From Antedon mediterranea (lineage: Eukaryota; Echinodermata; Crinoidea; Comatulida; Antedonidae), in contig NC_092677.1 of NCBI RefSeq assembly GCF_964355755.1, forward strand, positions 565,001 to 625,000: a DNA stretch of 60,000 nucleotides, given 5' to 3'. This document shows positions 46,701 to 57,125 of this stretch, piece by piece. A program made the translations under genes and the position numbers. The stretch's first letter is position 1; each line of letters starts with the position of its first letter. The notes beneath the pieces are model-generated. The model made no database searches, was not told the DNA's origin, and saw nothing but the letters and a program-made list of their open reading frames with translations.

Positions 46701-49700
46701 ACATCCTCATTGAAAACACCAAACTAAAGGCTGAAATAAAACTCCTAAGACAGGAGCTAAAGTACACAGAAAACAACAGACAACCCAACGCTACCGGCCT
46801 ACAAGAAATAAGGGTAGAAATGGAAAAAATGAAAGAAAAAATCAATAAAACAGAAAGAGAAAACAAACTAACAGCTAATGCTTTCATAGATGTCAAGCGA
46901 AACAACGATATGATCCTGCAGAAAGATAAACAAATAACAAATCTCTAGGACAAACTACAGACAGCAATACACGAAACAGAAAAAGCAAGGGAGTACGCGT
47001 ACGAAGCAAAACGAACCCAGGTAGCCATCGAAGCATCAGACTTCCAAACCGTTAACTCAAAAAAAGACAGTCAAAAATTTTCGTATGCAGAAAGTCTAAT
47101 GAAAAATAATGACACACATCGAGCCTACGAAAGCAAGAAACCATCTGTATTACTATTAGGAAATTCGCACTTAAAAAAAGTCGAAGCAAGTCGTATTTTA
47201 CCAAAAGCAGATGTAAGCATTACACACGCATACACTAATGACCAAATTTGAAATGCACTCGATGAAATCCACGAAACACTTTGAAGACTGTATAGTAATC
47301 CACGAAATAACTAACTCTGTAAAGGAATCAGCTCCAGAAAAGTGCGCAGAAACGCTATACAACACAGTCAGTGAGTATGCCACAAAACATCCAGACACTG
47401 AATGTTTGATATCACTTGGCTTACCACGAGCAGGCCCACTAAATTTCAGAATTGAAATAGCAAACTCATGTATAAAGCACAAGATACGCACAGACAAAAT
47501 ACCAAACCTAACATTCTGCGACAATAGCAACTTCTTACGAAACGGCGAGCTGGTCGACACACTTCTAGCACCTGATGGATACCATCTATCAGATGGAGGC
47601 ACCAGCCTATTGGCCAGTAATGTCAGATACAAAGTTGAAAACGTTCTAGGTCTATCTCGCAGAAAAGCTAACACAGGAAGAGGTAGACCACGTTACCACA
47701 AATTTTAACAATTGTAAGGTAACACAAATTCAGAAAGTTATTGTAACTGAAATTAAGCAGTAGACATAAGCATAGTATTATAAATTATATTAATTAAAAT
47801 AGTTTTTTATAGACAAATACAATCAATAAACATACAAAATCAAAGCATGGATAACAATTAAAATAACGGTGATGAAAACGAAATATCAAATCCAATGGAT
47901 ATACTATTTAATCCAATTTCTATTGATAATGGTAATATAATAATGACCATGACGAATTCATTGAATATAGTCTCAGAAACAAGCTAAATGCTATTGAGAC
48001 ATGTTCTTATATGAGTCCATATGACTTGAATGAATCTGTGAAGAAATTAAAAAATATTGGCTACTCATTTCTTCACTATAATATTCGAAGTATCAATAAA
48101 CACATTGATGAACTAACTACATACCTAAACTTAATCAACCACCCCTTTACAGTTATTGGTATATCGGAAACATGGTTAAACAGTACATCGTGCAAACCAT
48201 ATTTACCGAGCTATGACTTCCTCGCATTAGATAGGAAGAACCGTAAAGGAGGGGGAGTTGGTATGTTTGTTTCTGCTACAATTGACATAAAAGAAAGAAA
48301 AGATCTATTTATTGAATCTTGTGAATGTATTTTTATTGAAATAATTGAAAAAAAATGTAACAATACGATTGTTGGTATAATATATAGACCTCCCGATTCG
48401 AATATAGAACTTTTTAATAGATCACTAGACGATATTCTTAATACTATTGATATCGAGGGAAAATCATGCCACATTATGGGTGATTTTAAAATTAATTTAC
48501 TTAAGCATGCATCGACTGATTTTGTAAATAATTTTCTAGAAGTAATGATGTCGCATTCCTTCTACCCATCGATTTCAAGACCCACTAGAATACAAAACAA
48601 CACATCTTCATTAATTGATAACATTTTCTCCAATACACTTTCTGAACAAATGTCATCTGGTATACTAATCTCAGACATATCTGATCATTTACCGGTATAC
48701 CAAATTATCCACTCCGTGCCCGACAAACATATTAAAGTAAAAACCGGTAATATAGAACCTCATAAATATGCAATAAACGAAAGAAATATAAATAAACTAT
48801 ATAATGACTTATTACCTGTTGATTGGGCTGATGTATATGTAAGGACAAACCCTGATGATGCTTAAAATGCTTTTATCAACACTTTCAAAAAATTATATAA
48901 TAAAAACTTTAAAAAAAAAGAAAAAGTTCAAGAAAATCACAAAAAGTATAAAAAGTTCAAACAACCATGGATGAGCTCAAGACTCTTAAAGTCTAGCAAA
49001 AGAAAACATGTGTTGTACAACAAATTTATAAAACATCCCTCGTCTAAAAATAAGGATATTTATAAAGAGTTTAATAAGTCATTTATGCGTACATGCAAAA
49101 AGGCAAAGAAATCATATGAAAATGTTTTTAACAATACTAAAAGAAATAAAAAAAAAACATGGAATATTATAAATGATATTATAAATCCAGGTGGAGGCAA
49201 AAATAATGTTCCATCCACTTTTACATCTGGTGACAAACTCATAGAGGGTTGTGAGCCTATTGCAAACCACATTAACGATTATTTTATTAATGTTGGTCTC
49301 AAGGTACGAGACAGTATTGAGCCATCAACGGCACAATACTCTGATTACCTGCTAAACAGGCAAAGTAACTCTATGTTTTTCTACCATGTAAATGAGGAGG
49401 AAGTGTTAAAAGTGATTCAATCACTTGATGCAAACAAAACACCTGGTTTTGATGATATTTCACCAAAGGTAGTCAAGGCAGTTGGTGATGCTATTGTAAA
49501 GCCCTTGACTTATATATTTAACGTATCTCTTCACTCCGGCTCAATACCGGAACAGATAAAAATTTCAAAAGTAATTCCCATATACAAAAAAGGGGACCGT
49601 CATTTAGCCTCGAATTATCGCCCGATATCACTACTACCAATTTTCTCTAAAATCTTTGAAAAGATAGTCCATTCCAGATTGTATAATTACTTTAAAACTT

Positions 49701-52700
49701 ACAATATACTAAATGATTGGCAATATGGCTTCCGAAACAATCATTCAACCTCCCACGCTATAATTGATCTGATCCACAAAATACTAAAGGCATTTGAAAA
49801 CAAAGAGTTCGTAATTGCCACATTTATGGATTTGTCAAAGGCATTTGATATTATTGACCACAGTATATTACTGAACAAGCTATTCCACTATGGTATAAGA
49901 GGTGTTACACTAAAATGGTTCAGTAACTACTTAAAATCACGAAAGCAATATGTTTTTATAAATGGTACTTCGTCTAATATTAAGGAGACTAGTATTGGTG
50001 TTCCACAAGGGTCCGTTTTGGGACCTTTGTTGTTTCTTGTATATGTAAACGATATATGTAACTCAAGTACACAAATTGAATTAATTAGCTTTGCCGATGA
50101 TACAACAGGATTCAAGTGTGGAAATAACCTGAACGCATTGGCAAACACTATGAATGTGGAACTATATAGAATTAATATGTGGTTCAAAGCTAATAAACTT
50201 TTATTAAACACCAGCAAAACAAATTACGTAATCTTTAAAACTGCCCAAAGGCGTATTATTACAACCAATATTGAATTGAAAATGAATAACATTACTTTAG
50301 AACAACAAAAAAATGTAACATTTCTTGGGGTTGTAATAAATGAGAACCTTTGCTGGAAAAATCATATAAGGCTTATTAGCAAAACAACCGCTAGGGCTAT
50401 TGGAATATTGATAAAAACTAGACATTTTTTTGCTAATTATATTTTAACAAATTTGTATAATACATTAATTCTACCGCACCTTCAGTATGGAAACATTATT
50501 TGGGGCAGTACATATGATAGTACACTGGAATCCCTTCTTAAACTCCAGAAAAAGGCTGCTAGAATAATTTTATTTAAAAAGCCATGGCAACATTCTGAGC
50601 CACTGTTTAAGCAATTAAATATACTTAACATACAAGATATCAACAGAGTTACTGTCCTAGGTTTCATGGCCCAGATAAAAAGCAATGTTTTACCCAGACG
50701 AATCCAAATGATATTCAAAAGAAACGAAAATACTACCCATAATCTTCGAAATATTTGTAGCGTAAAACAACCATACTCTAGGTTAACGTCTGTAGGCTAG
50801 TCAATCTAGCAAAAAAAACAGCCCAAAGTGAAACAAATTGCAAACAGAGATTTTTCTTTTTTAAATGGTCATATATGATGAGGAGATCAAAATTTGAGCA
50901 TCACACCTCTGTCACTCATCCCGATGATATGCAAATTAGCTTAAATATGCAAATTAGGGTGAAATTACAAGGTTACCATATCTCAAAAACTACTAGTCCG
51001 AGAGAGTTGATTTTTTCACTGATCTATTCAAAATGTATATATTTATATTTACTCTAATGAAACATTTTACGAAAAAATGACCGGAAGTACAACATTTGAC
51101 CTTCGACCCCATTTCTCAATGTTTGCATATACAATGTGACTAAAATGTCTGTAGAGACTTTATTTTGCCCTCAAATGACCCAGACATGGGTTCCTAATAG
51201 CCAGCATAGGATCACTTTGTAATTCCCAAAATCACACCTTTGTCACACACCTCGAAAGTATGCAAATTAGTAGTACAATTTAAATAAAATATGCAAATAA
51301 GGGGAAAAAATTACAGTTGTCCTATATCTCAAAAACCACTAATGCTAGAGAGCTGATTTTTTCACAGCCGTATTCAAAATGTACATATTTCTATTTGCTC
51401 CAATGAAACATTTTACAAAAAATTGACCGGAAGTATGACATTTGACCCTCGACCCCATTTCTCAATATTGCATATATAAATGAAACTAAAATGTCTGTAG
51501 AGACTTTGTTTTGCCCTCAAATGACTCCGATACAGGTTTCTAATAGCCAACATAGGACTGTTTAGTAGATCTCAAAATCACACCTGTATCACTCACCTCC
51601 AAAGTATGCAAATTATTAGTACAAGTTACATGAAATATGCAAATTAGAGGGTGAAATTAAAGGTTCCTATATATCGAAAACCACTAAGGCTAGAGAGTTG
51701 ATTTTTTCAATAACTTGTTCAGAATGTACATATTTATATTTACTCTAATGAAACATTTTACGAAAAAATTACCGGAAATACAACAATTGACCCTCAACCC
51801 CATTTATTAATGTTTGCATACATAATGCGACTAAAATGTCTGTAGAGACTTTGTTTTGGACTCAAATAACTCGGATACTTGTTTCCTATAGTCAGCATAG
51901 GACCGCTTTGTAATTCCCAAAATCACGCCTTCGTTTTGGCATGGTTGGAATTCCCTTTTTTCATATTAGTTTATGTACAGCGCTTAGAGGTTACACAACA
52001 TTAGGCGCTATATAAATCTAGGATATTATTATTATTATTTCTCAATATTTGCATATAATGCGACTAAAATGTATGTACAGACTTTGTTTTGGCCTCAAAT
52101 GACTCGGATACAGGTTTTATATAGCCAGTATAAGTCAAGCACCTCGAAAGTATGCAAATTAGTAGTACAAGCTATATGAAATATGCAAATTACAGTGAAT
52201 TGCCTTATGTATCTCGAAAACGCTAATGACCGAGAGAGAGAGATATGGCAACTTTCTTGTACTACTGATTTGCATACTTTCAAGCGAAGTAACAGAGGTG
52301 TGATTTTGAGAATTACTAAACAGTTCTATGCTGGCTATAGAAAACCTGTATCTGGGTCATTATTGAAAAAAAAATTTATCGAAAGTATGACATTTGACCC
52401 TCGAACCTATTTCTCAATATTTGCATATAATGCAACTAAAATGTATGTACATACTTTGTTTTGGCCTCAAATGACTTGGATACAGGTTTTATATAGCCAG
52501 TATAGGATCGTTTAGTAATTCCAAAAGTCAAGCAACTCGAAAGTATGCACATTATTAGTACAAGTTATATGAAATATGCAAATTACAGCCTTATGTATCT
52601 CGAAAAACGCTAATGACCGATAGAGATATGGCAACTTTCACCTCTTGTACTACTAATTTTCATATTTTCTAGGGAAGTAACAAAGGTGTGATTTTGAGAA

Positions 52701-55700
52701 TTACTACAGTTCTATGCTGGCTATAGAAAACCTGTATCTGAGTCATTTGAGGCCAAAACAGTCTGTACAGATATTTTAGTTGAATTATATGAAAATATTG
52801 AGAAATAGGGTCAAGGGTCAAATGTCATAATTCAATCAAGACAATTTTTGCATAAAATGTTTCATTACAGCGAATATAAATATGTACATTCTGAATCAAC
52901 TCTGAATTCAAATCAACTCTCTAGCATTAATGGTTTTCGAGATATGGGAAGACTGTAATTTCACCCCTAATTTGCATATTTCATGTAACTTGTACTAATA
53001 ATTTGCATACTTTCAAGGTATGTGACAAAGATGTGATTTTGGGAATTACAAAGAGGTCCTATGCTGACAATAGGAAAACTGTATCCGAGTCATTTGAGTC
53101 CAAAAAAATTATCTACAGACATTTTAGTCGCATTATGTATGCAAACATTGATAAATAGGGTCAAGGGTCAATTGTTGTATTTCCAGTCATTTTTTCGTAA
53201 AATGTTTCATTAGAGCAATTATAAATATGTACATTCTGAACAAGTTTTTGAAAAAATCAACTCTCTACCTTAGCGGTTTTCGATACATATAGGAACCTGT
53301 AATTTCACCCCCTAATTTGCATATTTCATGTAACTTGTACTAATAATTTGCATACTTTGAAGGTGAGTAATACAGGTGTGATTTTGAGATTTACTAAACA
53401 TTCCTATGTTGGCTATTAAACCTGTATCCGAGTCATTTGAGGGCAAAACAAAGTCTCTACAGACATTTTAGTTTTCATTATATATGCAATATTGAGAAAT
53501 GGGGTCGAGGGTCAAATGTTATAGTTCCGGGCATTTTTTTGTAAAATGTCTCATTACAGCAAATATAAATATATACATTTTAAATATTTTAGTGAAAAAA
53601 TCAACACTCTAGCATTAGCGGTTTTCGAGATATGGCAACGGTGTTATTTCACTCCCTAATTTGCATATTTAATATTACTTGTACTACTAATTTGCATACT
53701 TTCGAGGTGCGTGACGAAGTTGTGATTTTAGGAATTATAATACAGTTCTATGGTGGGTATTGAAAAACAATATCCAAGTCATTGAGTCGAAAATAAAGTC
53801 TCTTCAGACATTTTAATCACATATATATGTAAATATTGAGAAATGGGGTCAAGGGTCAAAATTTGGTACTTCCGGACATTTTTATGTAAAATGTCTTATT
53901 AGAGCAAATATAAATATATATATTCTGAACCAGACTGTGCAAAAATGAACTCTCTACGATTAGTAGTTTTTAAGATATGGTAACCCTGTAATTTCACCCT
54001 AATTTGCATATTTAAGCTAATTTGCATACCTTCGGGATGAGTGTCAGAGGTGTGATGCTCAAAAAATAATTACCTTATCATATGTAAACATTTAAAAAAA
54101 AAAATCTCTGTTTGCAATTTGTTTCACTCAAAATGCTAGATTGACTAGCCTACTGGTCAACATTTTATCAGTATTCACGGACCGAAACTATGGAACGAGC
54201 TCTGTAGAAATCACTTAGATATTGTTAACAAAAATTATAAAATACTAAAAAAATATGTAAAAAGAGACATTTTATCGAATTAAAGAACTTAAAATGCTTC
54301 ACTCATAAAATATAGATGCATATATTATGCATTTGTGTTGGTGTGTGCGAGTATACACACATAGCCTGTTTTATATTATATGTACTCATACTTTTGCTAT
54401 AATATATATAGAAAGAATCCACATGTACTGGAAGTAATAAACTGAATATCTTCTTTTTTAAGACAAAATGTATAAATAATCATGTTAGAAAAACAGTATC
54501 GCTTTTTGATGATGAACAACTCTAAAATGTATATAGGAAATGTTTTTTTTTTTATTTTTTATCTATTATGTTGTGTTTATTGTTTTATGTTTTTTATGTA
54601 AAAGGGTCCTGCGAAAACAGAAGTGTAAACTTCTCTATGCAGGATCCTTGCCATCATTTATGCTATGAAACTGTATTTATAAACGATGAGTAAATAAATG
54701 TGAATTGAATAGTGTTACATGGGTTACGTTACGGTTTAAACAAGGTTTAAACAAATTATTAATGTTATAGGTTTAAAACTGAACAATTAAACACACGACT
54801 TTTGGTTTTCAGATAAACCTGATGAGGATATTGCAAATGATCAGACTGTTCCTCCTGGTGAGACTTTTACAATAACATCTACTGTAACAGCTAATCCTTC
54901 TGACGTCACTTATTTGTGGACTACTGATCTTCCTGGAAATGAAGATTCTGTCAACTATCGACCAACATTTACACTGAAAGTATCGGAAACAGAGGTTGAT
55001 GGCACTATTTATTTAGTAAATATAACAGTTACAAACATTATTGGATCAACAACGGATTCAGCTAATATCACAATATCTGGTAAGATTTTAAATGAAATGA
55101 TATTCATGAGAAATATTTTAGCTTTATCTACTGGATACAACTGTGAATACCAGTGATTCTGAGATTGATCTAAATGTTATCTGCTAGCTTCATTTTTGGT
55201 ATTAGGTGTTAACTTCATCAATTCATTTTTGTAAAATATTAAAGCAAACGATGGATGGACTGGAATTGCATTTACATGAGCAAGATTTATACAATATTAG
55301 TTTAACTATAGATTGTTCATTAAAATACAATTAAGTAGTTCATGTTTCGATTTGTTAACTATAAGTAATAATTATTTTAATTGCATAGCAAGTATTACTA
55401 ATAATTGAGGTAATTTATACTGTAGGCCTACAAACGACTTAAACATAAAAACAGTCGTTTAGGAGTATGGAAATGTATACTACTGTATTATGCTATGGAT
55501 GTATTAGTTCCTTCAACTTAGTTCATTTAAATTTTTCCTAAAACTATTCCAGTAATTATGACTGCTGTTATGAGTTCTTTATTTAATTATAAATGCCATT
55601 TCATATTAATGTTTGTGTTAAGGTACAGAGTAACAATTTATATTTTCCATGATCAACTGCAATGCATTAAAAAAAAAACACCCAGTTTTTAATTAGAATA

Positions 55701-56785
55701 TAAAAATCCCCATATTAAGCACCAGTAACATAACCATTAGGAAATCATGCCACTGATGCGCTGAGCTAGCAGGCCTATTACAAACTTGTTTCATTTAGTT
55801 GATGAGCGTTTGCGTGTTTTCGGTTAAAAATAGCATTAAGTCAACAGTTTCAGTCAAAACCACGTCTATACCAATTACAAGTAAGCGTCGTTTAATTAAT
55901 GAATTTGTGTTTTAGATATTCAGTACTGGAGTTTCATACAAACGACATTGGCTCATATTCTACAATACCAGATTTTACTACAATTTAATTTCAATATCAA
56001 TATACACCCGTTATGTTTACATATTGAAATAAACAAATCATATAAAATACATTGATAGATTAGGACTGTAATATGCTAACAAAAAACATTTTCCTTCAGA
56101 GACAACAGCCGAGTCATGTAATGATACTACGGGTTTGACCATCGGGATGTTCTTTGTTGGCATCATACTTGGTGTCTTAGGATTTTACATTGCAGTAATT
56201 ACTCACAACAAGATAAAGAAGGTTGGTAAAATGCAGTATGAATATTATATTTATATAACCATTATAATTTTCGAACTATTCATGCTGACAGTGGCAAAAA
56301 TAATTCAAATTGATGGACTACATTCTACTAAAATAAAATGTCCAACATTATTGCACAAAATATAATTGAAAAACATACAGTAGTGTATACAGAGTAATAA
56401 TAACTTTATATTAATCTAATAGAAGTCACTGTCAAAGGAACAAGACTCAGACAAAAGGAAACAAGATGTAAGTATCGATATAATCTATAAAGAGGACAAA
56501 CCAACGACTGGTAATCCAATTGAAAATATTATGATTGTGCATACTATATTTTAGTTACTTTTAGTACGATCACCACAAGTTATTGTATTGTGACTTTATT
56601 GCTTATTTACTACATTGTATAATAGTTTCTTATGTTAGCAATCCTTTGCTTTTTAACAGACTTACATGGATTATGGAGGAGACACTGGCGAGCAAAAGCA
56701 AACCTATCAAGATTTACAACATAACGTAGAAGAGTCAGCTTATGTTAATGTTAAGGCTGGGAATAAGCAAAAGGGAAAAGTATGA
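43668..56785 (+). CDS. gene A: single-pass Ig receptor with tyrosine-motif tail, disrupted
   Basis: Exons: 43668-43713 (signal peptide), 43956-44126 + 45458-45631 (V-set Ig, split by an inserted element), 54813-55079 (cysteine-free Ig-like), 56100-56221 (stalk + transmembrane), 56423-56467 and 56660-56785 (tail, stop TGA). Without the insert these total 951 bp, exactly 316 codons plus stop, with all junctions in frame. The helix GLTIGMFFVGIILGVLGFYI has no charged residue. The tail of about 62 residues holds YMDY, YQDL and YVNV. The second Ig exon found in gene B and in the minus-strand paralogue is missing; a CR1 LINE occupies that intron. The domain plan resembles animal immune-type receptors; ligand and signalling are inferred. 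As it stands the V-set exon has a stop at 44165-44167 unless the insert is spliced out, so this may be a pseudogene or a remodelled allele. Confidence 0.72.
43956..45631 (+). CDS. gene A exon 2: V-set Ig domain split by a fold-back element
   Basis: Acceptor ATTCAG|TCTTACG; donor T|GTGAGT at 45631. The first 171 bp (to 44126) and last 174 bp (from 45458) together equal 345 bp, the exact length of exon 2 in gene B, and read YQ|SGFG at the join where the paralogues read YQGGFG. The retained signatures are RITCNIV, VVTWYN and SDSGTYQC. The 1,328-bp insert plus 3-bp duplication lie between them. Confidence 0.82.
44127..45454. mobile_element. 1,328-bp fold-back element in V-set exon, AGA duplication
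   Basis: Starts TAGCCTGGGTGCAG and ends CTGCACCCAGGCTA. AGA at 44124-44126 and 45455-45457 is the target duplication. The two halves form an imperfect long palindrome meeting near 44,885, with shared blocks such as ATGATTCAATCACTTTTAT against its complement and CCCCATCCCAGGGTCTTGGG. The left half also has an internal partial duplication (44,560-44,640 and 44,735-44,815). No coding frame. A 3-bp duplication fits PIF/Harbinger-type transposition among others; the superfamily is not proven. Confidence 0.85.
45780..45850. repeat. SINE/LINE 3'-tail-like fragment
   Basis: CAGCGCTTAGAGGCG, then TTGCGCTATAGTAAATTGAA and an (ATT)n run. Same layout as 17,270 and 51,960. Confidence 0.5.
46154..47708 (+). 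pseudogene. CR1 ORF1: PHD finger, coiled coil, SGNH esterase
   Basis: Starts MALSPNDSADLIELFQ. A PHD finger lies at residues about 73-118 (CIAGCDS, CTLCSKQYHRTCADAK, WICLVCK: C4HC3 spacing). It is followed by a Lys/Glu-rich coiled coil (residues about 150-300) and an SGNH/esterase-like domain with PSVLLLGNSHLKKV near 47,150 and the DGYHLSDGG motif near 47,575, equivalent to the catalytic Asp-x-x-His. In-frame TAG at 46946-46948 and TGA near 47,249, plus a frame change at about 47,250-47,280, break it. PHD and esterase domains in ORF1 are established for CR1-like LINEs. Confidence 0.85.
50795..54150. mobile_element. 3.36-kb giant palindromic element inserted in CR1 ORF2
   Basis: Ends GGCTAGTCAATCTAGC and GCTAGATTGACTAGCC, flanked by TA (50793-50794, 54151-54152). 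The interior is a palindrome of about 340-370-bp units: roughly four in one orientation (near 50,880, 51,235, 51,585, 51,945), a junction near 52,230-52,680, then about four inverted (52,680-54,050). Every unit carries paired ATGCAAAT-type octamers, a CATTTGACCCTCGACC-like block and TGTCTGTAGAGACTTTGTTT. No protein frame. TA duplication suggests a mariner/Tc-type or similar non-autonomous element. Confidence 0.85.
51955..52040. repeat. SINE/LINE 3'-tail-like fragment within palindrome
   Basis: TACAGCGCTTAGAGGTTACA, GGCGCTATATAAATC and (ATT)n. It interrupts the regular unit order of the left arm. Confidence 0.5.
54813..55079 (+). CDS. gene A exon: cysteine-free Ig-like domain
   Basis: 267 bp, phase 1-1, TTTTCAG acceptor and G|GTAAGA donor. 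It contains TANPSDVTYLWTTDLPGNED and NITVTNIIGSTTDSANITI, with no cysteine. The preceding 100 bp of intron and the exon are almost identical to gene B at 59,745-60,000. Confidence 0.85.
55515..55880 (-). repeat. dispersed repeat, inverted copy of 39,630-39,965
   Basis: Intronic; the complement matches 39,630-39,965, including ATGCGCTGAGCTAGCAGGCC on this strand. SINE-like A-box on the minus strand. Confidence 0.7.
56100..56221 (+). CDS. gene A exon: stalk and transmembrane helix
   Basis: Acceptor CCTTCAG|AG, end AAGAAG|GTTGGT (phase 0). It encodes ETTAESCNDTTGLTIG and an uncharged helix of about 22 residues ending FYIAVIT, then the basic stop-transfer HNKIKK. An alternative donor four bases on (TTG|GTAAAA) would change the next frame and lose the tyrosine tail. 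Confidence 0.78.
56423..56467 (+). CDS. gene A exon: juxtamembrane tail segment
   Basis: 45 bp, phase 0-0, acceptor AATCTAATAG and donor GAT|GTAAGT. It encodes KSLSKEQDSDKRKQD, charged and cytoplasmic. The exon was recognised by its splice sites and frame fit to both neighbours. Confidence 0.7.
56660..56785 (+). CDS. gene A last exon: tail with ITAM-spaced tyrosines
   Basis: 126 bp including TGA. It reads TYMDYGGD, then TYQDLQHNVEESAYVNV. YQDL-x8-YVNV has ITAM spacing (YxxL-x6-12-YxxL/I) except for Val at the last position. SAYVNV also fits the ITIM form (S/I/V/L)xYxx(I/L/V), and YVNV fits the pYxN Grb2-SH2 form. Phosphorylation is inference. Confidence 0.78.
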   Translation, partial: TYMDYGGDTGEQKQTYQDLQHNVEESAYVNVKAGNKQKGKV

Positions 56786-57125
56786 ACTATTAAGAAATGA
56801 ACTAAAAGCATAAATCAATAGATATAAGCTTTTAAGGACTGTGTTTAATAAAGTAAATGTAAATGTATGTATAGCGCATTCCACAAACTATGCCGTCTTT
56901 TGTTTATATTGTTATCTTTATTTGCTACATTTTATATTTACAAATTCAATAATGTTACAGTAATTTTAAATTGTATGATAACTTGAAATGTTATTGTAAC
57001 TTTACATTTTTTTAATAATTGTCTTTTTATGAAATGTATTTTTGTAACTGTAATTGTATTATCGAGGACCCCAATGATCATCTTTTGGTGAACGGGCTAC
57101 CCTCATTGAAAATGAATAAAAAACG
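56786..57125 (+). other. gene A 3' UTR
   Basis: Begins after TGA. Candidate AATAAA signals lie at about 56,847 and at 57,116 (GAATGAATAAAAAACG). Confidence 0.5.

Larger units (their letters stand above)
48011..54282 (+). pseudogene. CR1 ORF2: APE endonuclease + reverse transcriptase, broken
   Basis: The endonuclease has LHYNIRSI, ISETWL, GGGVGMFV, GIIYRPP and the catalytic SDHLPVY (48,690). An in-frame TAA at 48863-48865 separates it from the RT part, which continues in the same frame from 48,866: NYRPISLLPIFSKIFEKIV, FRNNHSTSHAI, FMDLSKAFDIIDH, GVPQGSVLGPLLFLVYVND and the catalytic FADDTTGF at about 50,090. The frame runs into the palindromic insert at 50,795 and resumes beyond it as FISIHGPKLWNELC at 54,160-54,200, ending LSN-stop at 54,282. 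Confidence 0.87.
45855..54716 (+). mobile_element. CR1-type non-LTR retrotransposon, interrupted
   Basis: A near full-length LINE in the gene A intron: ORF1 (46154-47708), ORF2 (48011-50794 and about 54157-54282) and a 3' UTR ending in the AATAAATGTGAATTGAATA tail at about 54,716, where sequence identical to gene B's intron resumes. The 3.36-kb palindromic element 50795-54150 sits inside ORF2. The 5' boundary is uncertain because the gene B intron cannot be aligned here. Stops and frameshifts in both ORFs suggest it is inactive. Confidence 0.8.

Noticed and set aside
46249-46905. 218-codon minus-strand frame
   Set aside because: Antisense shadow of the CR1 ORF1 coiled coil; serine/phenylalanine-rich with no motif.
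57060-57125. LINE-tail-like text GAGGACCCCAATGATCATC in the gene A 3' UTR
   Set aside because: Not enough sequence to separate a retroposon tail from a normal 3' UTR.
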